Source: Candidatus Gastranaerophilales bacterium
GTDB taxonomy: Bacteria > Cyanobacteriota > Vampirovibrionia > Gastranaerophilales > Gastranaerophilaceae
Direction of reading: 5' to 3'
Length of the DNA stretch: 64,000 nt
NCBI GenBank assembly: GCA_017402995.1
Contig: JAFQOV010000022.1
Location: 62,001 to 126,000, forward strand
The notes under the pieces are model-generated. The model saw only the letters and a program-made list of their open reading frames with translations. It ran no database searches and was not told the DNA's origin. A program made the position numbers and the translations under genes. Shown piece after piece: positions 16,475 through 24,724 of the stretch. The number at the start of each line of letters is the position of its first letter. The first letter of the stretch is position 1.

Positions 16475-18136
16475 ATGAAGTTACCTAATAAAAATTATGT
16501 ATATATAGCGCTATTAGCTCTTATTACACTAATTTTTACAGTAATTTTTGGCAATTATTTTCCCATGCCTTTCGTTGATATCGGCAGAGAAGTTCTTGTC
16601 CCGCAGATGATGCTAGAGGGCGATTTAATCTATCGCGACATTTTAAATATTTATGGTGCAATGCCATATTACGCTTTAGCGATTTTTTACAAGCTTTTTG
16701 GTGTGAATTTAATGGCATTTTTATCTTTCAATGCAATTAACGCCTTTTTGATATTGTGCGGAATTTATTTATTATCTTGTGAATTTTTGTCTAAAGATAA
16801 ATCTTTCATCTTAGCCCTTTGCACAAGTTATCTCACAATGACAACCGCAGCTTTATATAGCTTTATTCGCCCATATTCAATATGTTTTACGGTTGCTTTG
16901 TGTGCTTTTATTTTTTCTGTTTTATTTTTAGTTAAATTTTTAAAAAAAGAAAAAGACATATTTCTATATTTTTCCCTAATTTTAGCAGGCTTTGTTTTTG
17001 CCACAAAAAATGATTTATGTCTTTTAATCGTCGCAATATTTTTCACTTTAGTTTTATACAAAAAATTAACCTTAAAAAGATTTTGTCTTGGCACATTAGC
17101 TTTTTTATTTTTTTCAATCGTTCAATATCAAATTTTATTAATTAATGGCTTAAAATTTGACGATTTAATTTTTGCCATGACTACAATTTTAAAAAGCGCT
17201 ATCGTTCCTTCTATGACAAGGTTTCATAGGACAATTGGAATGTTACCTGTTAACGACTTTTCATATACAAAAATATTATCTACAATCTATTTAATTATAT
17301 TTATCTTGATTGGAAAATTTTTAATCCTTAAGCAAGATAGGAAAATAGCAAAAATTGGCTATATTGTTTTTGCTATTTTAGTTATTTTATTTACTCTAAT
17401 TTCAAGCTTAAGAAGAATTTTTTGGCCCCTGCCAATCTTTACAACAATTTTAATTATTTTAAATTTCAAACAGCTTTATAAAAAACCACAGCTTTTGTTT
17501 TTGGGTCTGTGCGCGATTGTTGCCTCATTGAAAACATATTTTTCTTTAATGTTTTCTTGTTATGGTGGTTATACAATCATTTTATTAGCTATATTTTTAT
17601 TGTCATACACAGCTTGGAAAAACAAACTTTATGCCAAAAAAATTGCAACAATGATTTTAATCATGTTTACTTTAATTTTTGCAATTGATGTATATAGCTT
17701 TTGTAATATTAAATTGGAAAAATATAAATTTGAAAACTATGAAATTAAGCTTTTGCCAAATGATTATATAATTTTTGAAGCAGTTGCAAGTTGGATTAAT
17801 AAAAACACCCAGAAAACAGATAAAATTTTAATCTATCCAGAAGGAGAAATGATTAATTTTGTCACAAAACGCAAAACCCACCCAATGTTATATAATCTGC
17901 ATGATATCAATATTGAAACATTTGGTCTTGATTATATTCAAAAAGAAATGTCTAAAATGGACTATATTATTGATGTATCAGATTTACAGTTTTGTGGAAG
18001 CGCACTATCAGAATTAACATATAACACTCCATTATTGCATAACTTATCCAAAAAAGATTTTAAACCAATCTTTGCAATCCCTTTTTATTCAACAAAAGAA
18101 GGGCATGGAACAATCAAAATATATAAACATCTTTAA
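16475..18136 (+). CDS. GT-C-type membrane glycosyltransferase-like protein
   Basis: The 553-residue protein has about eleven to twelve hydrophobic segments through residue 410 and a soluble C-terminal domain (~140 aa). The first extracytoplasmic loop has MPFVDIGREVLVPQMMLEGD, with an acidic residue after the first TM followed by LIYRDI, as in RgtA/ArnT/PMT-type enzymes that use polyprenyl-phosphate sugars. This suggests transfer of a sugar to an envelope glycan or lipid. Donor and acceptor are unknown. It starts directly at the yggT stop and overlaps the convergent dedA-like gene by 4 bp (TTAA, stop codons on both strands). Confidence 0.75.
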   Translation: MKLPNKNYVYIALLALITLIFTVIFGNYFPMPFVDIGREVLVPQMMLEGDLIYRDILNIYGAMPYYALAIFYKLFGVNLMAFLSFNAINAFLILCGIYLLSCEFLSKDKSFILALCTSYLTMTTAALYSFIRPYSICFTVALCAFIFSVLFLVKFLKKEKDIFLYFSLILAGFVFATKNDLCLLIVAIFFTLVLYKKLTLKRFCLGTLAFLFFSIVQYQILLINGLKFDDLIFAMTTILKSAIVPSMTRFHRTIGMLPVNDFSYTKILSTIYLIIFILIGKFLILKQDRKIAKIGYIVFAILVILFTLISSLRRIFWPLPIFTTILIILNFKQLYKKPQLLFLGLCAIVASLKTYFSLMFSCYGGYTIILLAIFLLSYTAWKNKLYAKKIATMILIMFTLIFAIDVYSFCNIKLEKYKFENYEIKLLPNDYIIFEAVASWINKNTQKTDKILIYPEGEMINFVTKRKTHPMLYNLHDINIETFGLDYIQKEMSKMDYIIDVSDLQFCGSALSELTYNTPLLHNLSKKDFKPIFAIPFYSTKEGHGTIKIYKHL

Positions 18137-18753
18137 GAATTTTTTAAATTTTTAACGTGATGATAAATATAAATTGCGCCCAAAATCAAGCAAATGACAA
18201 TTATTAAAGCGTCAAATTTATGCCAAATATGTTTAAGAGCTTCTGTGTTTTCGCCAAGTTTGACTCCAACATAAACAAGCAAATAACTCCAGATTAAAGA
18301 ACCAACAAAAGTAAAAAGAAAAAAAGTTCTTTTTCTTGCTTTTAAAATGCCTGCGGGTAAAGAGATGAATGTGCGGACAACAGGAAGCATTCTGCAAATA
18401 AAAAACGACCAATCGCCATATTTATCAACCCATTTGTCTGCAATTTCTAAATCATGTTTTGAAATTAAAAAATATTTGCCATATTTTTCAATAAATTTTC
18501 TTCCGCCAAAATAACCAAGATAATACGAAGGGATTGAGCCTAAAACACAACCTATTGCGCCATAAAAAGCAGCTGTGTGAATTGAAAACACACCTTTTGT
18601 AACTAAATATCCAGCAAAAGGCAAAATCGCTTCGGAAGGCAGTGGAATATTACAAGATTCAATCGCCATCAAAAGCGCAACGCCCCATGCGCCCATGTCT
18701 GTGATTACTTGTTGAATCCAAGAAACAACGCTCATTATTATTTCATTAATCAT
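18133..18753 (-). CDS. DedA family membrane protein
   Basis: The 206-residue protein belongs to the DedA/SNARE-associated family. GVALLMAIESCNIPLPSEAILPFAGYLV (about 23-50) has the conserved E and PSE. GCVLGSIPSYYLGYFGG follows, then the FICRMLPVVRTFISLPAGILK block with the essential arginines. DedA proteins act in membrane homeostasis, and some are lipid-carrier flippases. The start has a GGAG site 7 nt upstream, but that site is buried in a hairpin stem (18758-18777), so translation may be restrained. Confidence 0.9.
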   Translation of the reverse strand: MINEIIMSVVSWIQQVITDMGAWGVALLMAIESCNIPLPSEAILPFAGYLVTKGVFSIHTAAFYGAIGCVLGSIPSYYLGYFGGRKFIEKYGKYFLISKHDLEIADKWVDKYGDWSFFICRMLPVVRTFISLPAGILKARKRTFFLFTFVGSLIWSYLLVYVGVKLGENTEALKHIWHKFDALIIVICLILGAIYIYHHVKNLKNS

Positions 18754-18757
18754 TAAA

Positions 18758-18777
18758 AAACTCCTCTTCAGGAGTTT
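18758..18777 (-). promoter_or_regulatory. Hairpin carrying the dedA-like ribosome site, possible terminator
   Basis: On the minus strand AAACTCC / GGAGTTT form a 7-bp stem with a 6-nt loop, followed by TTTTTTA and ATG 18753. The 3' arm contains GGAG, the only ribosome site. The element reads equally as an intrinsic terminator for the gene ending at 18808 and as a translation lock on the next gene. Confidence 0.6.
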
Positions 18778-18807
18778 ATTTTAATATAAGCAATTTAAAA
18801 GCGCAAA

Positions 18808-19914
18808 CTATTTTAAAAAGTCTTGGTATAGCTTCACTTCATTTGTTTTAACACTTTGATTGATTAAAGATGGGTTTGCACAATTATTTACTTGCGACAT
18901 ATCAAAAGAATCTTTATCTTTTAAATATTTCTTTTCTAAACGTTTTTGATTTAACGCAGGTAAACCAAAGCCAAGATATAATGCCTCAATTGCAAGAGCT
19001 GCAGTTCTTAAGCCAGATGCAAGTTTTTTTGTTTCAATAACTAAATCATTATTTGGATTTTTAAAGAAATCAACAAGCTGTGCTTTAACGTTTTCATCAA
19101 GCGCTTTGTCTTTTAAGCCATCAACGCCTTTTTCTTTTAATTCTGTAAGCTTTGATAGAACCTCTTTTGCTTTTGTTGTGTCAGCAACAATACCTGCATT
19201 TTTAAGTCCTTTTTGGCTTGAGATAATATTTTCTTGTTTTTTAATTAATGAATCAACAACATTTCCAAAAATTTTCTTCGAATTACCACCTTCTGAATCA
19301 ATTCTTGTGAATAATTTTTGAATTTCATCAACGCCATTGTAACCAGAATATTTTGAAATAAACGCGTCGTTGTTTAAGATTTCAACGCCACCAATTGGAT
19401 TAATTGTGTCTAGGAAATTTTTGCCAACTTTTTTTGCTTTGTCTAACGGATTTGCAAGAATTTCTTTTCCGCTTTCGATAAGACCTTTAATACCTTTTTC
19501 ATCATGGTTAAATACTTTTTGATATGGTTTGTTTGTCATTGGCAAACCTTTTAATTTTGAAGCCTTGCCCGCGATTACAGAGTTCATGATTTTAAGCGCA
19601 AACAATACAATCGCAATTGTTTGGCAGTCTCTGAATAAAATTTCCATGATTTCATCTTTTGTAGCTTCTTTATTGTCAGGATTACGTTTCATAGCAGTTC
19701 TGACCCTTGGGATTAAAACTGTGAAAATCATTAAACCCGCCATAGCGAAAAATGAGTTATTACCACCTTTTGGCTCTAATTTTTTAATAACTTTTTTAAA
19801 TGTATCTGCATGTTTGCCATCAGAAACAGCAGCACCAATTTTTGTACAAGCTTTTCCGAGCTTCTTAGACGTTTTTTGCACAAATGGGTTAGAGGTAAGT
19901 TTTTCAATAGACAT
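18808..19914 (-). CDS. Lineage-specific protein, member of a three-protein family
   Basis: The 368-residue protein has a basic N-terminus (MSIEKLTSNPFVQKTSKKLG), two hydrophobic segments (about 54-69 and 99-114), a long charged middle with coiled-coil character, and a third hydrophobic stretch (AALAIEALYLGFGLPAL, about 310). Between the first two lies PR…EILFRDCQ (residues 69-98), which resembles TTR…EVLFKEACQ in the protein at 33547. The start overlaps the upstream stop as TAATG, with AAAGGAGG inside the upstream gene, so the pair is translationally coupled. Function unknown; membrane association is inferred. Confidence 0.75.
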   Translation of the reverse strand: MSIEKLTSNPFVQKTSKKLGKACTKIGAAVSDGKHADTFKKVIKKLEPKGGNNSFFAMAGLMIFTVLIPRVRTAMKRNPDNKEATKDEIMEILFRDCQTIAIVLFALKIMNSVIAGKASKLKGLPMTNKPYQKVFNHDEKGIKGLIESGKEILANPLDKAKKVGKNFLDTINPIGGVEILNNDAFISKYSGYNGVDEIQKLFTRIDSEGGNSKKIFGNVVDSLIKKQENIISSQKGLKNAGIVADTTKAKEVLSKLTELKEKGVDGLKDKALDENVKAQLVDFFKNPNNDLVIETKKLASGLRTAALAIEALYLGFGLPALNQKRLEKKYLKDKDSFDMSQVNNCANPSLINQSVKTNEVKLYQDFLK

Positions 19915-20903
19915 TATTTACCTCCTTTCTTTTGCACTTTTACGTTTTTACCTTCTGCTTCGTCATAAATTGCAGAAGCATTTGGGTTTCTTGAACCTGA
20001 AGCAAGCGTATAAATTTTTGGAATGATAGACATGCAAACGCCGGTAAGCGCAAACATAGACGCAATTACAGCAACGCGTTTACCAATCCAAGTATTTTTA
20101 AATGAATTGATATTTATTTTCGAAATGCCATCAGAAGCTTCTTTTGAATATTTTTTTGAATAATCTTTCGCAAAATTGCTCATATATTCAACATAATTTT
20201 TAAAATTTGCACTTCCTGTTTTAGTTTCTGATATTGAATATTTTGCAGCTGTGAAATCTGCTTTTTTGAAAGTTTCTTCGTCCATTAATTTTTTTGTAAT
20301 GCCTTCGAAATTTTCTTGTAGTGAAGCTAAAATCCCAGCAGTTTTCTTTTTATCTGTACTGTTGCCTAATTCTTGAATTTGTGAAACCAAAGACTCAACA
20401 TGTTCTTTTTTAATTGCGTCTTGGTTTGTTGTTTGTTTCAACATGTCTTCTACACATGTTGTATAAAATCTTTTTTCAAAATCTTTCGCATCACCAGATT
20501 TTGTCTTGCTCATTAAATATGATAAATTTTCAATATTTTCAACATGCGTATTTGCTGTTTTTCCGCTTGATTTCATAGCTGTGTTCAAAACTACAATTGG
20601 CACAATACACATTGTTGGGCCAGTTAAAAATTCTCTGATTGCTTCTTGTAACAATGCTGGAACGTTGACTTTACCGGTATATTTATAACCAGCCATTGCG
20701 CCTTTATATGTTCTTGGGATATTTGTACCAAACATGTCTTCAATAGTGAATTGAAGAGCTCTTCCGCCATTATCTACCCATTGCCAAAAATTAACCAAAC
20801 CCATGCCGCCTTTGAAAGATTGAGCATTTTTTTGGTTGTTTTTTATATTGCTGTTATATTTGCTTCTGTTTGCGTTTGGACTGCCTATTGCAGATAATCT
20901 CAA
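19914..20903 (-). CDS. Lineage-specific protein with N-terminal SFKGG motif
   Basis: The 329-residue protein starts at TTG 20903, supported by AAGGAG 7 nt upstream. The N-terminus is Asn/Lys-rich and leads to SFKGG at residues 29-33, a motif seen near the start of other unrelated proteins in this window. It has hydrophobic segments at about 96-109 and 290-305; the latter (VAVIASMFALTGVCMSIIPK) is followed by RNPNAS. The middle is charged and helical. It resembles the proteins at 18808 and 33547 in layout. No known family. It is coupled to the downstream gene by TAATG. Confidence 0.75.
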   Translation of the reverse strand: MRLSAIGSPNANRSKYNSNIKNNQKNAQSFKGGMGLVNFWQWVDNGGRALQFTIEDMFGTNIPRTYKGAMAGYKYTGKVNVPALLQEAIREFLTGPTMCIVPIVVLNTAMKSSGKTANTHVENIENLSYLMSKTKSGDAKDFEKRFYTTCVEDMLKQTTNQDAIKKEHVESLVSQIQELGNSTDKKKTAGILASLQENFEGITKKLMDEETFKKADFTAAKYSISETKTGSANFKNYVEYMSNFAKDYSKKYSKEASDGISKININSFKNTWIGKRVAVIASMFALTGVCMSIIPKIYTLASGSRNPNASAIYDEAEGKNVKVQKKGGK

Positions 20904-21185
20904 AATTATTCTCCTTCGAACACAAATAAATAAAAACTTGTAATTGAATTTATTTGCTACTTATTTTTAAAATTTTCTCAATTCTTTACAATAAAAAACT
21001 GGCAAAAAATATAGTACCACATAAAAAAAATAATGGAAGAACAAGTAAACTTTCGTAAAATAAAATTTACCTTTTTGTGCAATTTTTTGAAATTTTTTTT
21101 GATTTACATTAAAACCATGCTCACATTTCAACAAGTTTTATATTTCATGATTATTTGCTATGTTTTAACAATGATTTTTGTAAAT

Positions 21186-22109
21186 CTAGCCTTTTATTAA
21201 TTTTGCCCATTTTTCAAAAGCATTGTAATCTTTTTGTAATTGGGTTTTTAAGACTCTGATATTGCCAAAATTTTCAACATCACGCATTTTTTTCTCAAAC
21301 ATAACTTTAATAATTTTTCCGTATAAATTTTTGTCAAAATTATAAATATGCGCTTCAATAATTTCGCTTTTACCATCACTTAAAGTTGGTTTATTACTCC
21401 AAGAAATTAATGCTGGCAATAATTGCTCATCTACTTGAACAAAACCGCGATAAACCCCATATGGCAATTTTACAATACTATTTGGCCAAATTAAATTTGC
21501 TGTTGGATAACCTAGAGTTGTTGCAAGTTTATCGCCTTTTATAACAGAATTCCTAACGTAAAAAATTCTTCCTAAAAGCGCTTTAACCTCATCTAGTTGT
21601 CCTGTTTGAATTTTTTTTCTAATTATACTTGAGCTGATTTCTGTTTCATCACTTAATTTTTGTTCTGGTGTAATAACACATTCATAACCAAATTTATCAG
21701 AATATTCTTTTAAAAGTTGAGGATTTCCAAGTCTATCTTTTCCAAAAGTATGATTAAAACCAGCTATAATCATTTTTGGCTTAAAATTAGCAATTAAAAC
21801 ATCTTTCAAATATTCAATTGCAGATAAATCCTTGTATTGTTCAAAATCAAGCTCATATAAGTAATCCACCCCTAATGATTCAAGGATTGCTTGTTTATCT
21901 TTGAAAGATGAAATATTTGGAATATTTTCATTTGAAAAATAATTTGCAGGATTTTCTGAAAACGAAACAACCGCACAAGGAACGCCCAAAATCTTGCTTT
22001 GCGCAACAAGTGTTGAAATAATTTTTTGATGTCCTTTATGGATACCATCAAAAAAACCAAGTGCAATTATTATATTTTCATTTTTATTTATTTCGTTATA
22101 TATTTCCAT
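21186..22109 (-). CDS. ribF: Bifunctional riboflavin kinase / FAD synthetase
   Basis: The 307-residue protein has an N-terminal nucleotidyltransferase domain, with ALGFFDGIHKGHQKII (HxGH-like) near residue 16 and FNHTFGKDRLGN around 118. The C-terminal riboflavin kinase domain contains GDKLATTLGYPTANLIWP and PYGVYRGFV. It makes FMN and then FAD, which the EtfAB pair and other flavoproteins need. It lies 9 bp downstream of rel, probably in the same transcript. Confidence 0.95.
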   Translation of the reverse strand: MEIYNEINKNENIIIALGFFDGIHKGHQKIISTLVAQSKILGVPCAVVSFSENPANYFSNENIPNISSFKDKQAILESLGVDYLYELDFEQYKDLSAIEYLKDVLIANFKPKMIIAGFNHTFGKDRLGNPQLLKEYSDKFGYECVITPEQKLSDETEISSSIIRKKIQTGQLDEVKALLGRIFYVRNSVIKGDKLATTLGYPTANLIWPNSIVKLPYGVYRGFVQVDEQLLPALISWSNKPTLSDGKSEIIEAHIYNFDKNLYGKIIKVMFEKKMRDVENFGNIRVLKTQLQKDYNAFEKWAKLIKG

Positions 22110-22118
22110 TTTAAGCCT

Positions 22119-24332
22119 TTATAGAGTTTTTGGTTGGGGTTTTTTCTTTTTCTTTGAAGGCTTTGGCTGGTTTAAATTTTCTTTTTGTTGCAATCTTCGA
22201 ACAGAAAATACGTCAGGAATAGATTGAATACTTGAAATTACTTTTTTTAGCGTTTCAATGTTTCCAAGCTCAATGCCAAGGTCGATTATACCAAACTTGC
22301 GCCCTTTAAGATATGTGTTTGAATATACTAAGTTAATACCCAAATCTCCGGTTTTCATTAAAATATCTCTCAAAAGACCCATTCTATCTTGGCATTCAAT
22401 CCTGATATGTGCTGTATATGTAGCTTTTTGAGCCTTATCTGCCCATGAAATATCAATCATACGCTCAGGTTCAATATTGTATAAGCATTTGCAATCAAGC
22501 CTGTGCACGCTGACACCTTTTGAGCGTGTAATTACACCAATGATTGGCTCTCCAGGGATTGGCGAGCAACATTTTGCTAATGACCATAACAAGCCTTCAA
22601 GACCGATAATATCGGTTTGTTTATTTTTAAATTTCTTTAATTGCGGTTGAGTTGCGATAATTTCTTCGTCTGTTTTTGGAGCTTCATATTTTTTCAAAAC
22701 ATTCAAAACTTTATGAAGCGTTGTTTCGCCATATCCCAAAGCTGCAAATAAATCGTCTGAATTTTTATAATTCATTTCTTTTGAAGCTTTTTCGATAATT
22801 CCAAGTTTTGTATATTCATCAAAACATGCTTTTGTTAGTTCAAGCTCAAGATTTGTTTTGCCAATTTGAATATTATCTTCGCGGTTAAATTTCTTGAACC
22901 ATTGTCTGATTTTAGAGCTAGCATTTTTTGTGACAACAAAACTCAACCAGTCAATTTTTGGCATAAATTGTTTTGAAGTCAAAATTTCAACAATATCGCC
23001 ATTTTTTAATTTTGTATCAAGTTGCGCAATTCTTCCATTAACAAGCGCACCAACGGTTCTGTGACCAACTTCTGTGTGAATTCTATATGCAAAATCAACA
23101 GGGGTAGAATTTAATGGCAATTCAAAAACGTCGCCATTTGGGGTAAACACAAAAACTTGATCATTAAATAAGTCAAATTTGACGCTTTCAACAAACTCTT
23201 GTGCATCTTGAGTATCTTTGTCGAGCTCCATCACCTTTCTCATCCAAGAAAATTGGACATCTTGCTTGTTGTTTGCGCGAATAGAGCCAGATTCCTTATA
23301 GCGCCAGTGAGCCGCAACCCCATATTCTGCAACTTCGTGCATCTTATGGGTACGAATTTGTATTTCAACAGGTTTATTTTTAGCGCCAATAACAGAAGTA
23401 TGTAAAGAGCGATACATATTGCCTTTTGGCATTGCAATGTAGTCTTTAAATCTTCCAAGGATTGGTTTAAATAACTGGTGAATTAAACCCAAAACTTGAT
23501 AACACTCTTTTTCATCTTCAACAATGACACGCACCGCTGTAACGTCATATAATTGGTCAAATGTCACATTTAAACGCTTCATTTTATTATAAATACTATA
23601 ATAATGTTTTGCTCTGCCTTTGATTACAGCTTTAATATTATTTTTATCTAATTCGCGTGTTATGACAGAAATTAGTGAATTTACTGTACTGTCACGCATA
23701 GATTTTGTTTCGGCAACAAGTTTCGCAATTTCATAATATTTTTCAGGATATAAATATCTTAAAGATAAATCTTCAAGCTCTGCTTTGATTTTCCCCATAC
23801 CGAGACGATTTGCCAATGGAGCAAAAATATCAATTGTTTCTTGTGCAATTTTTTTCTGTTTTTGCGCTGCCATATATGACAAAGTGCGCATGTTGTGCAA
23901 TCTATCTGCAAGCTTTAAAACAACAATTCTGATATCTTGCGCCATAGCGATAAACATTCTTCTAAAGTTTTCGGCTTGGCGTTCTTCTTTGGATTTAAAT
24001 TGATATTTACTTAACTTGGTCACACCTTGAACAAGATTAACAACATCTTGCCCATATTTTTTCTCCATTTCCTCTGGAGTTGTTTCGGTGTCCTCTAAAA
24101 TATCATGCAAAAAAGCAGCAATAATAGTATTTTTATCAAATTTTAAATCTACCAATATTTTAGCAACTTCAACAGGGTGCATAATATATGGCTCTTGAGA
24201 AATGCGGTATTGTCCTTCGTGCAATTCTTTAGCCCACAAATATGCAGACTCAATTTGCTCAATATCTTTTTGAGCACGATTTTGCCTTACTAATTCATTT
24301 TTAATCTCATCAAATGTTTTTTGATATGTCAT
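22119..24332 (-). CDS. rel: RelA/SpoT-type (p)ppGpp synthetase/hydrolase
   Basis: The 737-residue protein has the full long-RSH layout. The HD hydrolase domain has H52 in YIMHPVEVA, H76-D77 in FLHDILEDT and the RLHNMRTL motif. The synthetase domain (about 230-350) contains GRAKHYYSIYNKM and MYRSLHTSV. TGS comes next (about 400-460, VFVFTPNGDVFELP), then a CCSPIPGEPI conserved-Cys region (about 590-620) and ACT (about 660-730). Both activities look intact, as expected for the only Rel of such a bacterium. It has an AGG ribosome site; TATAAT lies about 20 nt before the ATG. Confidence 0.95.
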   Translation of the reverse strand: MTYQKTFDEIKNELVRQNRAQKDIEQIESAYLWAKELHEGQYRISQEPYIMHPVEVAKILVDLKFDKNTIIAAFLHDILEDTETTPEEMEKKYGQDVVNLVQGVTKLSKYQFKSKEERQAENFRRMFIAMAQDIRIVVLKLADRLHNMRTLSYMAAQKQKKIAQETIDIFAPLANRLGMGKIKAELEDLSLRYLYPEKYYEIAKLVAETKSMRDSTVNSLISVITRELDKNNIKAVIKGRAKHYYSIYNKMKRLNVTFDQLYDVTAVRVIVEDEKECYQVLGLIHQLFKPILGRFKDYIAMPKGNMYRSLHTSVIGAKNKPVEIQIRTHKMHEVAEYGVAAHWRYKESGSIRANNKQDVQFSWMRKVMELDKDTQDAQEFVESVKFDLFNDQVFVFTPNGDVFELPLNSTPVDFAYRIHTEVGHRTVGALVNGRIAQLDTKLKNGDIVEILTSKQFMPKIDWLSFVVTKNASSKIRQWFKKFNREDNIQIGKTNLELELTKACFDEYTKLGIIEKASKEMNYKNSDDLFAALGYGETTLHKVLNVLKKYEAPKTDEEIIATQPQLKKFKNKQTDIIGLEGLLWSLAKCCSPIPGEPIIGVITRSKGVSVHRLDCKCLYNIEPERMIDISWADKAQKATYTAHIRIECQDRMGLLRDILMKTGDLGINLVYSNTYLKGRKFGIIDLGIELGNIETLKKVISSIQSIPDVFSVRRLQQKENLNQPKPSKKKKKPQPKTL

Positions 24333-24420
24333 ATTAAACCTGTTGATTATAATATATTATACACTTTATCTCCTGTTTAATATATACTATTTGTTGTATT
24401 TTAAGAAAAATTTTAAAAAT

Positions 24421-24681
24421 ATGGCAAATATAGCAAAAAATATTGAAGAATTAAAAACAATATCAAAATTCAAAATCAAAGTTGTTGCAAACTCAAAAAA
24501 CAACTCCATTGAATTTTTAGAAGATTTTGTAAAAATAAAAATCAAAGAACGTGCCATAGAAGGAAAAGCAAACAAAGCAATAATCGAATATTTATCAGAT
24601 ATTTTATCTGTTCCAAAAAGTAAAATCCAAATTTTAAATGGTGATAAATCATCAATCAAAACGATACAAATAACCCAATAA
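24421..24681 (+). CDS. DUF167 / YggU family small protein
   Basis: The 86-residue protein has the family core KIKVVANSKNNSIEFL…, then VKIKIKERAIEGKANKAIIEYLS, where the EGKAN block is diagnostic, and the end ILNGDKSSIKTIQI. The family is an alpha/beta fold of unknown role. The start at 24421 was chosen because the conserved domain begins soon after; an in-frame ATG at 24343 would add a 26-residue Tyr/Leu-rich stretch with no counterpart in the family. There is no clear ribosome site. Confidence 0.85.
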   Translation: MANIAKNIEELKTISKFKIKVVANSKNNSIEFLEDFVKIKIKERAIEGKANKAIIEYLSDILSVPKSKIQILNGDKSSIKTIQITQ

Positions 24682-24724
24682 AAACGCAAAATTTTTTCTT
24701 TTTTCGTTTTGTACATGCGGGTGT

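Noticed and set aside
21033-21200. A 55-codon hydrophobic reading frame on the plus strand between the 19914 gene and ribF
   Set aside because: It has no ribosome site and no well-placed promoter, lies in very AT-rich DNA where Phe/Ile/Leu frames arise by chance, and runs into the 3' end of ribF.
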